From Polyporus tsugae (taxonomy: Eukaryota > Basidiomycota > Agaricomycetes > Polyporales > Polyporaceae): a stretch of 64,000 bases of DNA. The stretch spans positions 2,852,001-2,916,000 of the forward strand of contig JAHRBS010000007.1 of assembly GCA_024305745.1 (NCBI GenBank), written 5' to 3'. The notes beneath the pieces are model-generated. The model saw only the letters and a program-made list of their open reading frames with translations. It made no database searches and was not told the origin of the DNA. This document shows positions 52,343-64,000 of this stretch, piece by piece; the first letter of the stretch is position 1; every line of letters begins with the position of its first letter. The position numbers and the translations under genes were made by a program.

Positions 52343-53642
52343 ATGCCCAAGGCAGACATCAACAAAGCTGGCTGGGAGCAGAGCGAGTTTCCCATTCTTT
52401 GCGAAACCTGTGAGTCCAACCCGTGTTCGCCACCTCGTCATGTCCTTACCAAAACCTTCAGGTCTGGGAGACAACCCATTCGTGCGCATGGTGTGTGGTG
52501 TTCATTGTTGCGAAAACCCACTGCAAGCTGACTCTGGTGTAGTCAAAACAAGAGTTTGGTCGCGCTTGTGGCACCTGTGCCCGTCCATTCACCGTCTTCC
52601 GTTGGAACCCTGGCACCGGCATGCGCTTCAAGACCACCGTAATCTGCCAGACGTGCGCCAAGATCAAGAATGTCTGCCAAACGTGTCTGCTCGACCTTGT
52701 CTACGGTCTCCCCACACAAGTCCGTGACACCGCGCTTGGCATTGAAAGCGAAGCCCCGACGAGCGAGATCAACAGGGAGTACTATGCTCAAAACATGGAG
52801 ACAAAGGTGCGTGACTTTGGGACAGGCAATTGGAAGCCTTTGTTGACTGCGGGGCAGCTCGATGGCGCGAAGTCATTGCTAGACGTGGACAAGTCGGCCG
52901 GTGCAGGGAAGGAGATGTTGAAGCAGCTCGCGCGCAGCGACCCGTACTACAAGCGTAACCGGCCACACATTTGTTCATTCTATGCGAAGGGCGAGTGTAA
53001 TCGTGGAGACGCATGCCCCTACCGGTGCGTATTGAAGCTATCTTGTCCACGCGCACTTTCTCATATTTTTACAAGGCACGAGATGCCTGTTGAAAATGAG
53101 CTGTCGAAGCAAAACATCGTTGATCGGTACCATGGCCGTAATGACCCGGTTGCGAAGAAGATCATGTCTACCCATGCTGCGAACATGGGCCTGCAGCCCC
53201 CTGAAGACCTGAACGTCGTATGTACATCCGCGTTTCGTAGCCGCGTCACTCCCGTTTAACGAGTTCTCCAGACCTCTCTCTTCTTGACATCGCTCCCCGC
53301 CACTTCAACTGAGGAGAGTATCCGCACACGTGTTCTTCACTCATTACCCGCGGTCCAACCCTCGCAGCTGAAGTCGATAGTCCACGTCGGGAAGACAAGG
53401 TACGTCATCACTGCAGCGCGAGTTGCCTAGACTCTACTGACTCACACACTAACTTCCTTAGATGCGCGTTTGTCAATTGGAAGGACCGGGCAACAGCGGA
53501 GTTGGCGGCGCAGGCTTGGGCCAACGGTCTTGAGATCGACGGGGAGACTATCAACATTCGCTGGGGTAGGAGCAAGGGCGCTCCTGGTGCAAAAGCCCCG
53601 AAAGCGGCTGGCCCTTCTTCCGTACCCGTTCCTGCAACTTGA
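52343..53642 (+). CDS. SLT11: Pre-mRNA splicing factor Slt11/Ecm2 (RBM22 family)
   Basis: Spliceosomal NTC-related protein that contacts U6 and the catalytic core. Six exons (52343-52409, 52462-52490, 52543-53024, 53076-53217, 53272-53399, 53462-53642) give 342 residues. N-terminal zinc cluster [13 protein letters not shown] ... CGTCARPF ... [14 protein letters not shown], a CCCH finger beginning [19 protein letters not shown], and a C-terminal RRM ([11 protein letters not shown] ... [19 protein letters not shown] ... [10 protein letters not shown]) are in the expected order. The protein ends shortly after the RRM, as in short fungal forms. Second exon is only 29 nt. Confidence 0.95.
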
Positions 53643-53775
53643 ACGCTTCGCACATGTGCTCTGATGTATGCTCTATTAGATTCTTGTATGTTATTGTATC
53701 ACTAGTTCACAGGTATCGACGCCGCTCTGCAGCGGGAAGGTCTGCGTGTCCAATCATGCAGACTCTGTTCCCAGT

Positions 53776-56592
<2,817 letters not shown>

Positions 56593-57324
56593 GCTGACGG
56601 TAGCAAGGCGACAAGTATTGAGGTACGAGGAGCCAGCTTGAACAACCTCAAGGTGCAAGCACGCCCATTTTATATGTAACGGGGGCTTGACGGTTGTGTT
56701 CTGGGCATGAACACGAAGCGGCGATACGGTGACTGCACCGACCCTACCCTTTGACGGAGCCGCAGTCAATGAGGCGTTAGCAGGAGCTTGTGGACTGGAA
56801 GAAATTGCCGCAAAAGGGAACCACCGGAAGATGACGCATGAGGAGACACGGCGCAAACGTACTAGGAACACAGAGACCGATGACAATGGGAGACTGCGGG
56901 CTCCGCCACCACATACGGACACGCGGGCGTAACGCGTACAAGTGCGACAAAACTTTGTTGGTTAGCGGTGCAGATCATTATGAATGTCAGCACGTTTCGC
57001 GAGGCGTCTGGCTAAATGAACGCACGTATTGTCTGTCGTTGAAGCCTGGAGGGACCATAGTAGCGGCGTTTGTTGTGCTTTCAATCGCGCTCACAAAGAT
57101 GGTTCGACTCTCAGAGGCTGAAACAGAGAGGGCTGGATGGCATTGGATGGCATCAAGCGAGGTGGTGTGAGTATGACTGGTGAACCGCGGTTAGTAGACT
57201 GTCGCCCTGACGCCCCAACGTTGACCGTGCAAAGGCGGTGCACGGGCGCCCGTAGTGCGCCCGTGGCAGCTAGCCGCATCCGGGAAGGCAGACGCCGATG
57301 CCATAAACAACTCTCACCTGAGCC
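56593..57324. other. Divergent promoter region
   Basis: Between GMC1 and the GCIP-like gene. Short open frames here lack recognisable similarity and splice partners. No gene supported. Confidence 0.5.
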
Positions 57325-58580
57325 ATGAGCGCACCCGAGACCAAGACCGAGACGGAGGGCGACAAAGGCGAGCAGGACGCCTCTCCTCTCATCGCGTACG
57401 CTGAATAAGCCCAGTTTACAGCGCTCGCCGCCCTCCGCGCACTTCGCGACAATTGCTCCGCTGCCATCGATGCCCTCCAGCAACCGCCCTTCGCTTCTCA
57501 GGCCTCAGTCCTTGCCTCCCGCCCTACCCTCGCAATCCTCCATAAGGACTTCAAATCCCTCCTTACACTCGTATATACTTCCACGACCAAGCTTACGTTG
57601 GTCCTCCGACCCTCCGACCCTGCTCCGAGCGCCGCGCTCGCCCCCATCAAGGACCTTGGGACTTCAATCACCTCCCTCGCGACATGTGCTGCACTCTTCC
57701 ACATCCACGGCACCACACTCGCCTTGGAGGTCAGACTACTCTCGCGAGATGTAATCGAGGCGGTCCGTTCTCTTGCGTCCATGTTTGTGGAGGATGCAGG
57801 AGGCGCCTACCTGGTCCGCACTGGCACCGTCCACGCCTCGATCGAGAAGGCCCGTCGCGAGTTCCCGCCAGATAACGTCGCTGCAGTCAAAAATCGTTGG
57901 AAAGCGGACAAGGTCATGCTTGAGGACTCTTTGGAGGAAATCAATGCCATGGTCGAGGACGATGAGCAAGGAAAGGACGATCTCGGCCAAGACGAATTGG
58001 ACGACGAGTGGGATGAACTTGGCTTCGGCTCCACCAAGAAAATGTCCGAGGTTGAGTTGGAATGCACTAAAAAGGTATGTGTCAACACGAGGTTCACATT
58101 ATGCTCCCCGCGAACCTCACAAAAATCAAGATTCAACCCCTCGCACGTTTCGTAATCCTCTTCCACAAGAGGGTGGTGCCCGACGTGCTCGGCGCTCTCC
58201 CAAGTTCGCCACCTGACCCGGATGCGCTAAATAAAGCTCTTGACGCACTACCGCCACTATCAGGCTCCGTCGTCGTCGCGATTGAGGAGCTTGTTGCGGC
58301 GCTATACGCGCCACAAAAGCCCACCGCACTCGCAGCTTCCGTATCGTCTCTGGTTGAGGCGATTCGCGCCGTCCACGCATCGGCAGTGACAGATACGCTG
58401 CTTCCCCCTCGCGATTTGGAGAAGGAGATGAACGCACTGAGTATGACTGGGGTGAAGGACAGTGGGGAGAAGAAGGCGAGGGATCCTCGAAAGTGGTTCG
58501 ACTCGTGTCTCGTACAGGTAGACAAGTCAGCGAAGGCAGTAGACGAGATGTTCAGAAGTCAAGGAATGAATGGAACTTGA
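57325..58580 (+). CDS. GCIP/cyclin-D1-binding-protein-1-like protein
   Basis: Helical protein resembling the Grap2 and cyclin-D-interacting family, of unclear role in fungi. Exons 57325-57367, 57422-58074 and 58131-58580 give 381 residues. The N-terminal helices (ALAALRALRDNCSAAIDAL, LTLVYTSTTKLTLVL), a mid-protein acidic linker (DELDDEWDELGFGSTKK) and C-terminal helices (ARFVILFHKRVVPDVL, KWFDSCLVQVDKSAKAVDEMF) fit the family. Without splicing, a TAA at 57406 would stop translation after 27 codons; a 54-nt GC-AG intron (57368-57421, donor GCGAGC) removes it and keeps frame. If that intron is not real, the gene would be broken or start elsewhere. Family assignment is moderate. Confidence 0.68.
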
Positions 58581-59243
58581 TTGTGCTTTTGGGAAGTGGG
58601 TGAGTCACCGCGCTCAATCACACATTGTGTTGAATAGGTTATTCTAGGAGGAATGCATGCTTTCTGCATCCCCTTCTAGGAGATGGGCGTAGATAATAGG
58701 GAAGTACGTGAGACTATATCTTGGACGCTCGGAGGATATGAATTATTCCAAACTCGCAATTGCTGAGGGTTGCAGTGGCAGGAGCGCCGCGACAACCGTC
58801 GGGAACAGTTGCGCCCACATGCACTTCTTCGCAGTCCTCCTTATCGAGTTACGGAGCTACGTTAGTCCGGCATTTGGATTCATACCTGGGACTGATGAAC
58901 GCACAATAGCGAACCTCAGAATGCTTCCGTTCCAATCGAATGCCCTGCGGGCGAACCAGAGCACGCGCAACAACTCTCTTCTTTGACAGACAGTGGGACT
59001 CGTTGCACCTTACTAGTACTCTCGAAAGGTCCGCTGCCTGGTTATCATGGCGCTCGGATCCGCGTAGGCGTCTTCTGTTTCTTCGCATTCTCAGCGCCAG
59101 CATGCGCAGTCTGCCAAGCAGAAGGTCGCCCACTGCACCCGGCTTGAGGTTTATTGGCCCTCTCGCGCCTCAACGGACCTCGCACACTTATCCCCTAGGC
59201 CGAGTCGGCTTTACAGTTTAACATCACAAGATTCGCTCGGAGG
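58581..59243. other. Intergenic region, possible missing 5' exon of GMC2
   Basis: Upstream of GMC2, which lacks a signal peptide in my model. I could not find a convincing signal-peptide exon here. No other feature recognised. Confidence 0.45.
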
Positions 59244-62190
59244 ATGACGCCAGAGGACTTCTGTATGAAGGAGATGAGGTTCGACTACATCATAGTCGGA
59301 GGAGGCACTGCGGGGTTGGTGTTGGCATCCAGGTAAGCTCCTAAAAGCTCAGACATTCATCTTGTGTCTCATCGAAGCCTGACAGACTCAGCGAAGACCC
59401 GGAGGTAAATGTGGGTGTGCTCGAAGCTGGAGAATGGCACAAAGACGTCGACGGTATCACTATTCCGGGTACGTCCCACTCTTCCTCTCATGATTGGACT
59501 GGAGTGTTCACATACAACTTGGACCAGGGCTGACGGGCAGTACATTGGGAGATCCACGGTACGATTGGGCCTTCATGTCCGTACCGCAGAAGTTTGCCAA
59601 TAACCGCCAAATATTCCACCCTCGGTATGCATCAATCCTAACTCGTCCAAGGAATGCTGTCCTGACCGTTGTTCAGTGGAAAGGGTTTGGGAGGCTCGTC
59701 GTTAGTAAGTGAGGCATTTTTGTCATTCTGTAACACGATCTCAAGGATGCACAGATCAATTTCATCGGGCTCAACAGGTGCGCAAGGTCCCATTCATTGA
59801 CTATTATGCTCCTTCGCTCTAATGCATGTGCTCTACAGAGCTTCAGCTCTCGAGTACAATGGTACGAGAGTGGATATCGTGCATTTCCATTACGCCCCGT
59901 TTTAGATCTACCCACATAGCGATCCAAGACCTGGGAAATCCGGGGTGGAACTGGCAAGAGCTGTTGAGCGCTATGAAGAAGGAATGTAATCTCTCTTGGC
60001 ATGGTATCCACGACCCCTGATAAGCCTTCTTACAGTCCGAGAGGACAAAGCCAACCCCAGAGCTGTGGCAAACTACAACGGAAGCCCACCTGCTCGCGGA
60101 TCCCGACCTTCGATGGCACGGGGACTCGGGACCCGTTGCGAAAGGATATTCCACATACTTGCCCCAGCTTCACGTCTCCTTCGTGCATGCCCTCGAGACT
60201 CTAGGCGTGAAGAGAAACCTCGAACCTGTGAGACATGGCCATCCTCTCAGACCGTGGCTAAATTGCTGATGCATGAAGACTACACTAGAATGATGGGAAG
60301 AACACCGTAGGGTCGCACACCATATTCGCATCCGTCGACCCTCAAACTGCAACTCGCAGCCATTCAGCTGGGGTGCGTGGTCGGAGTGGTTCGGCTTGCC
60401 GGGGACAGTGCTAATGTGGTCATTCGCTCAGTCGTATTATGAACCATTCAAGAGCAGGACAAATCTAAAAGTACTCACGAATGCTTTCGTCACGCGGATC
60501 CTATTCCGCAACGGCGCCGGCTCTGAGCATCAGCTTCTGGACGCTGAGGGCGTAGAGTTCACGAGAGAGGGGAACAAGTATGTTGTCTCCGCCGAACGAG
60601 AGGTTATCCTGTGTGCTGGTGAGCTCCTGGCCATATCTTCATTCACAAGCATCCACAATCGGTGTGCTCAATCGGTCATCGTGGGGTCAGGAGCATACCA
60701 ATCCCCCCAAATCCTGGAACTGTCTGGTACGCTAGAGGCATTCCCTATCTCTATAAAGTCGCACTGATGCCTGGACGTGTAGGTATTGGGGACAAAGAAA
60801 TTCTAAACGAATATAACATCAAGACCCTTGTCAATGTACCAGGGGTAGGAGAGAATCTTCGTGAGTAACCTCCGGGCCCTCTGGTTTTCTCTGTGTGTTG
60901 ATGGCCGGCCACACAGAGGTAATACTCAATTGGCACTGTGGTCTTGCATGACAATAATGCCTGGCAGGATCACCCATCCATATATACAATTTACGAGATT
61001 GAGGATAGTGTGGAAACATTTGACCTCGCCCAGGATCCCGCATGGCTCGCCGAGCAACGGAAGTTGTAGTAAGTATCTAGTTTACGTGTTCATGCATCCG
61101 CTTTCCTAATGCATCCGACGCAATGCTAGCGACGAGGAGAAGAAAGGTCACCTCTCATCTAACTCGGCGCCATTGTATGCCTTTATCCCAGCCAAGGCAT
61201 TCGCCTCCGCCGACCAAATCCAGCAGTGGAAAGAGATCACCCGTGCAACCATCCGAGACGCTCCAAGCGGCCTCAAGAAGCAACTCGCCGCCCAGTCAAG
61301 CTGGTTCCTACAGCCGGACAGTCCCTCGGGCGAGGGAGAGTAAGTCGATGCGACATCTAGCAGTCCCGCACGAACTGGTACATATTACTTGTTCTGCAGA
61401 GTCATCCCTTACAATATCTTCTTCGCGGCCTCCGGCCTGAAGCCTGAACCTGGGAAACGCTACTCCTCGATGCTCTGCACCATTATGCACCCCCTGTCCC
61501 GTGGTTCGGTTCACATCGCGTCAAAGGAACCCATCGCCCCTCCAGCGATCGATACCAGTGCGTCCTTTTCTTTTCGCACTCCCGAAACACTGGTCTTATG
61601 TTTCATACGCAGATTTGTTTGCCAATCCACTCGACCTCGAGATGCTGCTCGCAGTCCTGAAATTCGCCCGTGAGGTGTACGAGACGAGCCCAATCCGACA
61701 GCACGTCGTTCGGAGGGTCGTGCCCACCGTCGAGGACTACCGGACGGACGACTCGCTGAAGGAGTACATCAAGAACGGATGCGGGTGCGTGTACCATCCC
61801 GTGGGTACGGCGGCCATGATGCCCCAGGAGGACGGCGGGGTCGTGGACGCTGAACTGAGGGTGTATGGAACATCGAACCTTCGAGTGGTATGATTACGTT
61901 TCACCATGCAAGGTTCGGTGGTGTAGTCCTGTGTTGATACGCCCCCGTACATCTAGGTTGACGCGTCCGTCCTCCCCTTGGTAAGCATGGCGGGCTGGCG
62001 AACATTCGAAACAAATTTAATCGTGCGCCACCATAGCAACTCGCGGCTCACACCCAAGCCACCGTATACGCCATCGCCGAGAAGGTGCGTTCTATATGCG
62101 CGGCGCAAACTTCAAATCATCTCTCATGTTGACCAACTCGTTCAGGCTGCCGACATAATTAAGGGACGCTACAGTCGGACGCCCGCGTAG
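59244..62190 (+). CDS. GMC oxidoreductase 2
   Basis: Second GMC enzyme, facing away from GMC1. Twenty exons: 59244-59332, 59386-59468, 59528-59624, 59677-59704, 59755-59777, 59839-59861, 59920-59985, 60025-60227, 60301-60372, 60432-60618, 60691-60726, 60783-60860, 60917-60918, 60968-61068, 61130-61339, 61400-61557, 61613-61887, 61957-61980, 62037-62084, 62146-62190; total 1848 nt, 615 residues. FAD motif DYIIVGGGTAGLV, HPRGKGLGGSSLINF, GVGENLQDHPS, active-site CVYHPVGTAAMM and AHTQATVYAIAEK are intact. No signal peptide at the chosen start (MTPEDFCMKEMRF), so either it is intracellular or a 5' exon is missing. The 39-nt intron 59986-60024 is the weakest junction. Not a pseudogene by this model. 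Confidence 0.78.
60917..60918 (+). other. Predicted two-nucleotide exon of GMC2
   Basis: The dinucleotide AG sits between CACACAG and GTAATA. It completes the Gln codon of ENLQDHP, whose first base C ends the exon at 60860. Flanking introns would be 56 and 49 nt. Confidence 0.65.
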
Positions 62191-62374
62191 TGGACTGCTT
62201 CGTCATGCTCATGGTAGTATCTAGAACATCCGGTCGAATATTGGCGCATCTGACGGAGAGCTTTTGAATTTGATGATCCGTCGGGCGCTGTGAGCACTGG
62301 TCCGTGTCAGCTTGAATGCTACAGGTACAATTTGATGTGGTTACGGATACATATACATATCCCGACGTGTTATG

Positions 62375-63797
62375 TCATTGCGGAGCTGCGAGACGCGCAC
62401 GGTTGCGGTCAGACATCTCCTTGAACGCAGCTCCAAGCAAATTAGGGTATCGCGCAGTAGCGTGACGGGCTCGCAGCACCTCCTCATATCGCTGAATCTT
62501 CTCGGGTCCGGACTGCAAGTCGAACGCGTGCCGCTGCGGAGACTGGTGTAAGCTTCAACGAGTAAGTGAGACCAGCAGCCTGCGCTCACAGATTCAGCCT
62601 CCCGCTTCGCACGAGCCTCATTCCGCATCTTATTGAGCTCTTTCTTCCGCTCCTCCTCCTTCTGTTTCCTATTCAGCCCAGAGTTCGGCGTCGAACCGCC
62701 CGGCTTGAGCGAACGGCGTCAGTGGGGTGACACAGAATTCGTGTTTCATGCAAGACGTACCGCGCGATAGAACAATTCAGAATACACGGAAGAGTCGAGT
62801 AAGTTAATATCCGTGGAAGCCCCGGCAGGTTTCCGCACGCCGATCTGATTGCTGGTTGGGGCGGGAGTGAGGGTGGTGGTGGGTGGGGCAGGCTCCTCCT
62901 TCCTGGCCGGGGTAACGGTAGGGGCCCTAGGCGCAGGAGTCGAGGGACCGGTGGATATCGACCCGGCGGGCTTGTTCTTCTTGATCGGGGGCAGCTTGCG
63001 CTTCTTCGGTATGGGTTCGTCCATGACATCGGGAGTGGACTTCGCGACCTCATCCTCCTTCACGCGCCTGACGGGTTCGGCGACGGGTGGTTGGACGACC
63101 TTGCGCTCGTCACGAAACGTAATCTCCCTGTCGTCTTTCTTCCCTCCTGCACCCTTCCCGGTTGCCTTCCCCACCACCTTGCCGTTCCGCCCCTTCACGC
63201 CAACCTTCTTACTCGAAAAGCCCGGCTCCGGGTCGAAGTCGTCATCGTCCGTGACCACGACGTCGAGGTCGTTGAACTCGTCCTCGTCTTCGTCATCTGT
63301 CCAGACCACCGCTCTCCTCTTCTTCCCAGACGACTTGCTCGGCTTGGATGACTTCGACTCCTTGTCCTTCGTGCGTGGCTTGCTCGACGATGCGGTAGCA
63401 TTCGACAGCCTGCGCCTGGTGCTCGGAGCAGGAGATATTGGTCGGGATGTGGATGGTGGGGGATCCGGAAGGAAGCGGGTGTCCTCGATGTCACCTTCGA
63501 TGTCTACGTCCTCGTCTCTGGCGCCACCCCCGTAGTCGTCCTCTCCAGATTCATTTGATGCACCTCTGGTGACCGTCCGTGCTCTCTTCTGCCTGGGTTC
63601 CGAGACGCCTTGATCATATGAAGAGGCACCGAGTGTGGCCACCAAATCGTCGTCGTCCGAGTCTATTCTCTGGATACGCCGCTTGGAAGTGGAAGGTCTG
63701 GGTTCTGGTGGCTGGTATATCTGTAAGGTATGGTTGAGGATAGAAAAAACATAAGACGTACAACAGCGGGTCTGGATATTTTGATTTTGAGAGACAT
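62375..63797 (-). CDS. IES2: INO80 complex subunit B-like (Ies2/PAPA-1 domain)
   Basis: Predicted subunit of the INO80 chromatin remodeller that stimulates the ATPase and nucleosome sliding. Four exons (63762-63797, 62761-63720, 62590-62703, 62375-62542) give 425 residues. Most of exon 2 is disordered: acidic (TDDEDEDEFNDLDVVV), Ser/Lys-rich and with a KKRKLPPIKKNK nuclear signal. The PAPA-1-like conserved region spans the next exons: GLNRKQKEEERKKELNKMRN, then a helix in SGPEKIQRYEEVLRARHA. No C-terminal HIT zinc finger is present, as in yeast Ies2. The 36-nt first exon encodes MSLKIKISRPAV, similar to the start of other fungal members. Convergent with GMC2. Confidence 0.85.
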
Positions 63798-64000
63798 GAC
63801 CGCAGGAGGGAACGAGAGTGATGCGGTTCCGGTAGGTTGTCCCGCTCCCAACAAGCGCCTATGCCGCACGACTCGTCCCAACCACATCCTTAACCTTCCT
63901 TCAGTCTCACCCTGGCCTAGTCCACTCAGCCATCCGTACCCTGTTTCCCCTCTGGCGGATACAGTTTGGTCTTTGGGCAACATGTCTATCGCGGTACCAG

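Noticed and set aside
57406..57408. Nonsense TAA making the GCIP-like gene a pseudogene
   Set aside because: A GC-AG intron of normal size removes it and the rest of the gene is intact; kept as a finding to test, not as a pseudogene call.
60360..60445. Apparent frameshift in GMC2 near TRSHSAG
   Set aside because: Reading straight through suggested a 2-base insertion, but a 59-nt GT-AG intron from 60373 to 60431 joins HSAG to SYYEPFKSRTN in frame and matches the GMC family, so no frameshift is needed.
63982..64000. ATG at the window edge that could start another plus-strand gene
   Set aside because: Only six codons are visible, so nothing can be supported.

Overview
The window is nuclear DNA of a filamentous fungus, most likely an Agaricomycete (mushroom or wood-decay basidiomycete). 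The evidence is the large number of short spliceosomal introns (mostly about 50-70 nt), GC-rich coding sequence, paralogous secreted-type GMC oxidoreductases and PhoD phosphatases, and single-copy eukaryotic housekeeping genes packed about one per 2.3 kb. The species cannot be named from sequence alone. I see no transposon, CRISPR array, rRNA or phage element. All gene models below were built by hand from splice signals, reading-frame continuity and recognisable protein motifs.

Layout. 0-6 kb: an RD/RE-rich coiled-coil protein, an intron-containing tRNA-Ile(UAU), a small ABC ATPase and TOM40. 6-8.2 kb: a cytosolic HSP70 behind a promoter with six GAA units at about 10-bp steps. 8.5-15.7 kb: two tandem PhoD-type phosphatases with the same 23-exon layout. 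16.3-23.8 kb: a class II aldolase/adducin-fold enzyme, a SWIM+RING protein, the cis-prenyltransferase RER2 and a CCCH zinc-finger coiled-coil protein. 25-36 kb: a membrane coiled-coil protein, NUR1, FBP1, a C2H2 transcription factor and a Pmp3-domain protein with a long tail. 36.5-53.6 kb: PNGase A, trifunctional C1-tetrahydrofolate synthase (ADE3), mitochondrial GrpE (MGE1), mitochondrial PheRS (MSF1), UBA3, RCL1, NPR2 and SLT11. 53.8-64 kb: two GMC oxidoreductases flanking a GCIP-like protein, then an INO80 subunit B-like protein.

Functional themes are mixed, as is usual for eukaryotic synteny: mitochondrial biogenesis (TOM40, MGE1, MSF1), protein folding (HSP70, MGE1), gluconeogenesis and one-carbon metabolism (FBP1, ADE3), neddylation, TORC1 nutrient sensing (NPR2), splicing and ribosome biogenesis (SLT11, RCL1), and secreted oxidoreductases and phosphatases. 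Several neighbours are divergent pairs with short shared promoters (SWIM-RING/RER2, UBA3/RCL1, NPR2/SLT11).

The most unusual signal is in gene structure. Both PhoD paralogues keep a conserved VWDDHE motif in frame only if a single-nucleotide exon (14216 and 10314) is spliced in. They also share two 8-nt exons each, and 19 of 23 exons have identical lengths. One GMC gene needs a two-nucleotide exon (60917-60918) to keep the ENLQDHP motif; its paralogue has a single intron at the equivalent boundary. By my models 7 of roughly 183 introns use GC-AG instead of GT-AG. These are strong predictions from sequence, but they need transcript data.
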